The notes beneath the pieces were generated by a model that worked only from the letters and a program-made list of their open reading frames with translations, was not told where the DNA came from and searched no databases. Shown piece by piece: positions 61,550-64,000 of a stretch of DNA of 64,000 nucleotides (its first letter is position 1; every line of letters begins with the position of its first letter). The stretch comes from Cohnella abietis (GTDB taxonomy: Bacteria > Bacillota > Bacilli > Paenibacillales > Paenibacillaceae): positions 6,626,501 to 6,690,500 of the forward strand of contig NZ_AP019400.1 in the NCBI RefSeq assembly GCF_004295585.1, in the 5' to 3' direction. The translations under genes and the position numbers were made by a program.

Positions 61550-64000
61550 TTATTTAGATAACAATCTCGAGATGATTACGACTGCTTCGGCCCGCGTAGC
61601 CGAGAGATTAGGTTTAAAGCTGCCGTTGGATCCAATTACGATTCCTTCGTTTAAGGCTAACGCAACCAAATCGGTTAAAGAATGAGGAATGGCTTTCGCA
61701 TCATTGAATTGCGTCAGTGTCTTGTCTAAATCTATTACGTTGGTATAGCCTTTGACATTCTTCAGCACCCTTGCGGCAATGGCGGCCATTTCAGCCCGGC
61801 TAATGACTTCGTTGGGAGCGAACCGGTTATTGGTACGTCCGGAGATAATGCCGGCTTTTAACGCCGCCGCTACTGCGGATTGATACCAGTCGTCTGATTT
61901 CACATCACTGAACGTTAAACCAGCTACCGACTCCTCTTCCAAGTGGAATGCCCTTACGATCATTGCCGTAAACTCCGCGCGAGTTACCTTATCGTTCGGA
62001 GCAAAATGACCGTCCCCGCGACCTTCCGCAATTCCCTTAGCCGCAGCGATTCCAATTGCTTTCCCAGCCCAAGCTTGCACGCTGGCAATGTCGTTGAAAT
62101 CCACCTTATTTTCAACAACAACATAAGTCGAAAAAGTTCTGCGCTCGGCTTCAAAGTATTTCGTCGCCGGGTTGTAATTACCGCCGTAATACTCCAGCTT
62201 CCCATCGATCACTTTGGCAAGCACAAGCAAATCAGTATCTACGCCCGCTACGCTTGCAATCGGCAGTTTGACGATGACAGGCACCGTAAACTTCATTTTG
62301 CTATTCGCAGTGTTAATAAATTCAAAATCATAAACATCCGAAACTACCTTCTGATGCGTAACATCCGTTGCAATAGCTGGCGCCTTCTTGTTCATATGCA
62401 GAGTCGTACTCCCATTAAGTTGATTAACATCAACCGTTATTATGACCCCGTTTAACTTAATGGAAATCGAAGCAAAGCCCGAATCTTTCATTTTTTGAAT
62501 AAAATCTGCACCTATCTTTATTTCGGCATTAGGTGAGGACTGTTCGCCTAAATCAAGAGTTACTGCTACTCTAGCAGGCTCGGCTTTCGGATAATACTGG
62601 GCTAATTGAGCGTTTAGTTTAGCAGCATTGCTAGTAACAGTTGCGAATACGTCATTAAATAGATTTGCATTCAGATCGAATGTTGACTTATCGCCATTCA
62701 GCTTAGCTAGATTAGTAATCTTAATTATAGATTGCTTTTCGATTGCGGCTTCAACAGCATCTGTTGCTTTGCTTTGAGAATTCAACTCTTTAAGCGTAGC
62801 CTCTATTTCTTTACTTGAAGCAGACGCAATGCTTAGCTCTAAAACAACAATTGGCATCGTTGGTATAGTCGACGAAGATGTTGATGATGGCGGTGTTGGA
62901 TCCTGCGTAAAAATTAAGGTTGTAACCAACCCTGCCGGAGCTCCTGTGCTCCGATTTGCTGCTATACGCACAAGTAACGTATGGCTGCCGGTTAGGTCTA
63001 AAGCATTAAAGTTTTCCGCATTGTACATTACATAGTTTGCGTCATCCAGCTTGTATTCCATCGCTGTTGTTAAGCCCGTCACCGTATTCGTGACATCATC
63101 CAAGGTCACATTAGGAGCAGCAGGCGTCGCCCGTATTGGATTGTATACCTCCAATTCCGATATGGCCATTTCTAACCCGGTCTGATTGGGACCGTCCGGC
63201 TTCACGGCAACAACTCGAACATACCTGGCCTTCGTCTCAGCGATCGTATTATCGCTTGTTCCCGAAGTAAATCCTGTAACTTGCTTCACCGTTGTGAAGG
63301 TAATCCCATCTGTCGACGTTTTAATATCAAATTCTGTCGCATACCAGTTACTCGGCATTTTCACGACGATTCTGTCCACGCTATGCTTGGCACCCAAATC
63401 TACTTGCAGCTGCCATAAATGTTGACCGTTCGCAAATGCAGACGTAGCTGAATCTCCATCAACCGCTTTGTTTGCTTCAAATCCAGGCCACATGCTGGCC
63501 GTGCTTCCATCCGCAAAAAAGGCCTTTGCCGGTTGGTTTAATGCCAGATTCTCGCCCGGTCTTGGCATGGGATCTGTCGGCTCTGTCGGTCCTTCGCCTT
63601 CACTTAACTCACTGCTTATGGTTACAGGCGCCGAATAGGCGTAGACACCCATATACCCTGCCGACGTAACTTTACCTACTCCGTTATCGATTAGATCGAT
63701 AATTTTCCTACTGTCTACATACACGACGAGCCTTACGCCCTCTGCCATGTTCTTTGCTCCGAACTGCACCAGATGTTTCTTATCCATCTCGAACACGTTG
63801 TTAGGCAACGTTCCTTCGCTTCCTATAATCCCGTCAATATTACCGTAAAATACAGTACGTACGCCGTCATTGAATCTTTGCAGTTCGACTTCTCCCGGTT
63901 TGAAAACGAGAATGTACCCTTCGTTCGCAGCATCCCATACAGCTTTATCCGCTAATTTTTGTCGAATACTAATGGCCGGCCATTCAACGCCACCCGCAGA
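61550..64000 (-). CDS. Large surface protein with discoidin and SLH domains (5' end outside window)
   Basis: The frame stays open to the last base, so the 817 visible residues are the C-terminal part; the TTG at 63808 is internal. Domains in order: a concanavalin-like beta domain (GGVEWPAISIRQKLADKAVW...FKPGEVELQRF), an F5/8-type C domain (ENLALNQPAKAFFADGSTAS...YVRVVAVKPDG...ISELEVYNP), a Fn3/chitobiase-like spacer, a Ser-rich linker, an unrecognised domain of about 250 residues and three SLH modules (AAAKGIAEGRGDGHFAPNDKVTRAEF; AGIISGRTNNRFAPNEVISRAEM; EGIVIGSNGSFKPNLSATRAEA). The SLH repeats anchor it to pyruvylated wall polymer; the binding domains suggest a cell-bound polysaccharide-active enzyme whose catalytic part would be upstream. 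Confidence 0.85.
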   Translation of the reverse strand, partial: SAGGVEWPAISIRQKLADKAVWDAANEGYILVFKPGEVELQRFNDGVRTVFYGNIDGIIGSEGTLPNNVFEMDKKHLVQFGAKNMAEGVRLVVYVDSRKIIDLIDNGVGKVTSAGYMGVYAYSAPVTISSELSEGEGPTEPTDPMPRPGENLALNQPAKAFFADGSTASMWPGFEANKAVDGDSATSAFANGQHLWQLQVDLGAKHSVDRIVVKMPSNWYATEFDIKTSTDGITFTTVKQVTGFTSGTSDNTIAETKARYVRVVAVKPDGPNQTGLEMAISELEVYNPIRATPAAPNVTLDDVTNTVTGLTTAMEYKLDDANYVMYNAENFNALDLTGSHTLLVRIAANRSTGAPAGLVTTLIFTQDPTPPSSTSSSTIPTMPIVVLELSIASASSKEIEATLKELNSQSKATDAVEAAIEKQSIIKITNLAKLNGDKSTFDLNANLFNDVFATVTSNAAKLNAQLAQYYPKAEPARVAVTLDLGEQSSPNAEIKIGADFIQKMKDSGFASISIKLNGVIITVDVNQLNGSTTLHMNKKAPAIATDVTHQKVVSDVYDFEFINTANSKMKFTVPVIVKLPIASVAGVDTDLLVLAKVIDGKLEYYGGNYNPATKYFEAERRTFSTYVVVENKVDFNDIASVQAWAGKAIGIAAAKGIAEGRGDGHFAPNDKVTRAEFTAMIVRAFHLEEESVAGLTFSDVKSDDWYQSAVAAALKAGIISGRTNNRFAPNEVISRAEMAAIAARVLKNVKGYTNVIDLDKTLTQFNDAKAIPHSLTDLVALALNEGIVIGSNGSFKPNLSATRAEAVVIISRLLSK

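Overview
The window looks like chromosome from a Gram-positive, Paenibacillus-type member of the Bacillales. The evidence is Gram-positive lipoprotein signals (LSAC/LSGC-type lipoboxes), strong AGGAGG-like ribosome sites with frequent GTG/TTG starts, YesM/YesN-type two-component pairs beside LplABC-type sugar ABC transporters, an S-layer-homology (SLH) surface protein, CcpA cre-like sites and 7-1-7 Fur boxes. I see no rRNA, tRNA, IS element, prophage or CRISPR array.

Layout. 1-5238: 3' end of an unknown protein, a frameshifted methyltransferase, an OmpR-type response regulator/histidine kinase/lipoprotein trio, and two more small frameshifted genes. 5388-5591: four copies of a 51-bp tandem repeat. 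5627-12782: a minus-strand operon for N-acetylmuramic acid (murein) recycling, in the order murR, beta-lactamase-fold hydrolase, sugar-binding lipoprotein, two permeases, murQ, murK, with promoter, candidate operators and terminator all visible. 12956-17061: housekeeping and hypothetical genes (HAD hydrolase, GyrI-like protein, lipoprotein, APH-like kinase). 17378-28068: a glycan locus with a YesM/YesN pair, an LplABC transporter and a large secreted GH140-like enzyme with three discoidin/CBM32-like repeats; two cre sites suggest carbon catabolite control. 28213-30261: an AraC regulator fused in frame to an iron-siderophore binding lipoprotein. 30340-37391: an AraC regulator, ABC transporter, sulfatase and formylglycine-generating enzyme, probably for a sulfated glycan. 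37639-38735: a second, free-standing Fur-controlled siderophore-binding lipoprotein. 38804-40306: a small membrane protein and an aldo/keto reductase. 40394-45546: a two-component system with an FtsX-type ABC exporter. 45634-51996: a LacI regulator with two GH3 beta-glycosidases, one with reversed domain order. 52050-61337: a YesM/YesN pair, ABC transporter and GH78 alpha-L-rhamnosidase. 61550-64000: a discoidin/SLH surface protein that runs off the window.

The main theme is nutrient scavenging. Five carbohydrate modules each combine a sensor or regulator, usually a CUT1-type ABC importer that lacks its own ATPase gene (a shared MsmX-type ATPase elsewhere is inferred), and one or two hydrolases. 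Iron acquisition genes under Fur boxes are interspersed.

The items most worth a second look are: the AraC-SBP fusion, whose coding sequence contains a Fur box, a ribosome site and the start codon of an apparently nested lipoprotein gene; the ABC-type (not PTS) MurNAc operon; the divergent GH3 region with two identical LacI operators 150 bp apart, one placed at the expected transcription start; and three genes in the first 5.2 kb that each carry a one-base deficit in a homopolymer, while the remaining 58 kb shows none.
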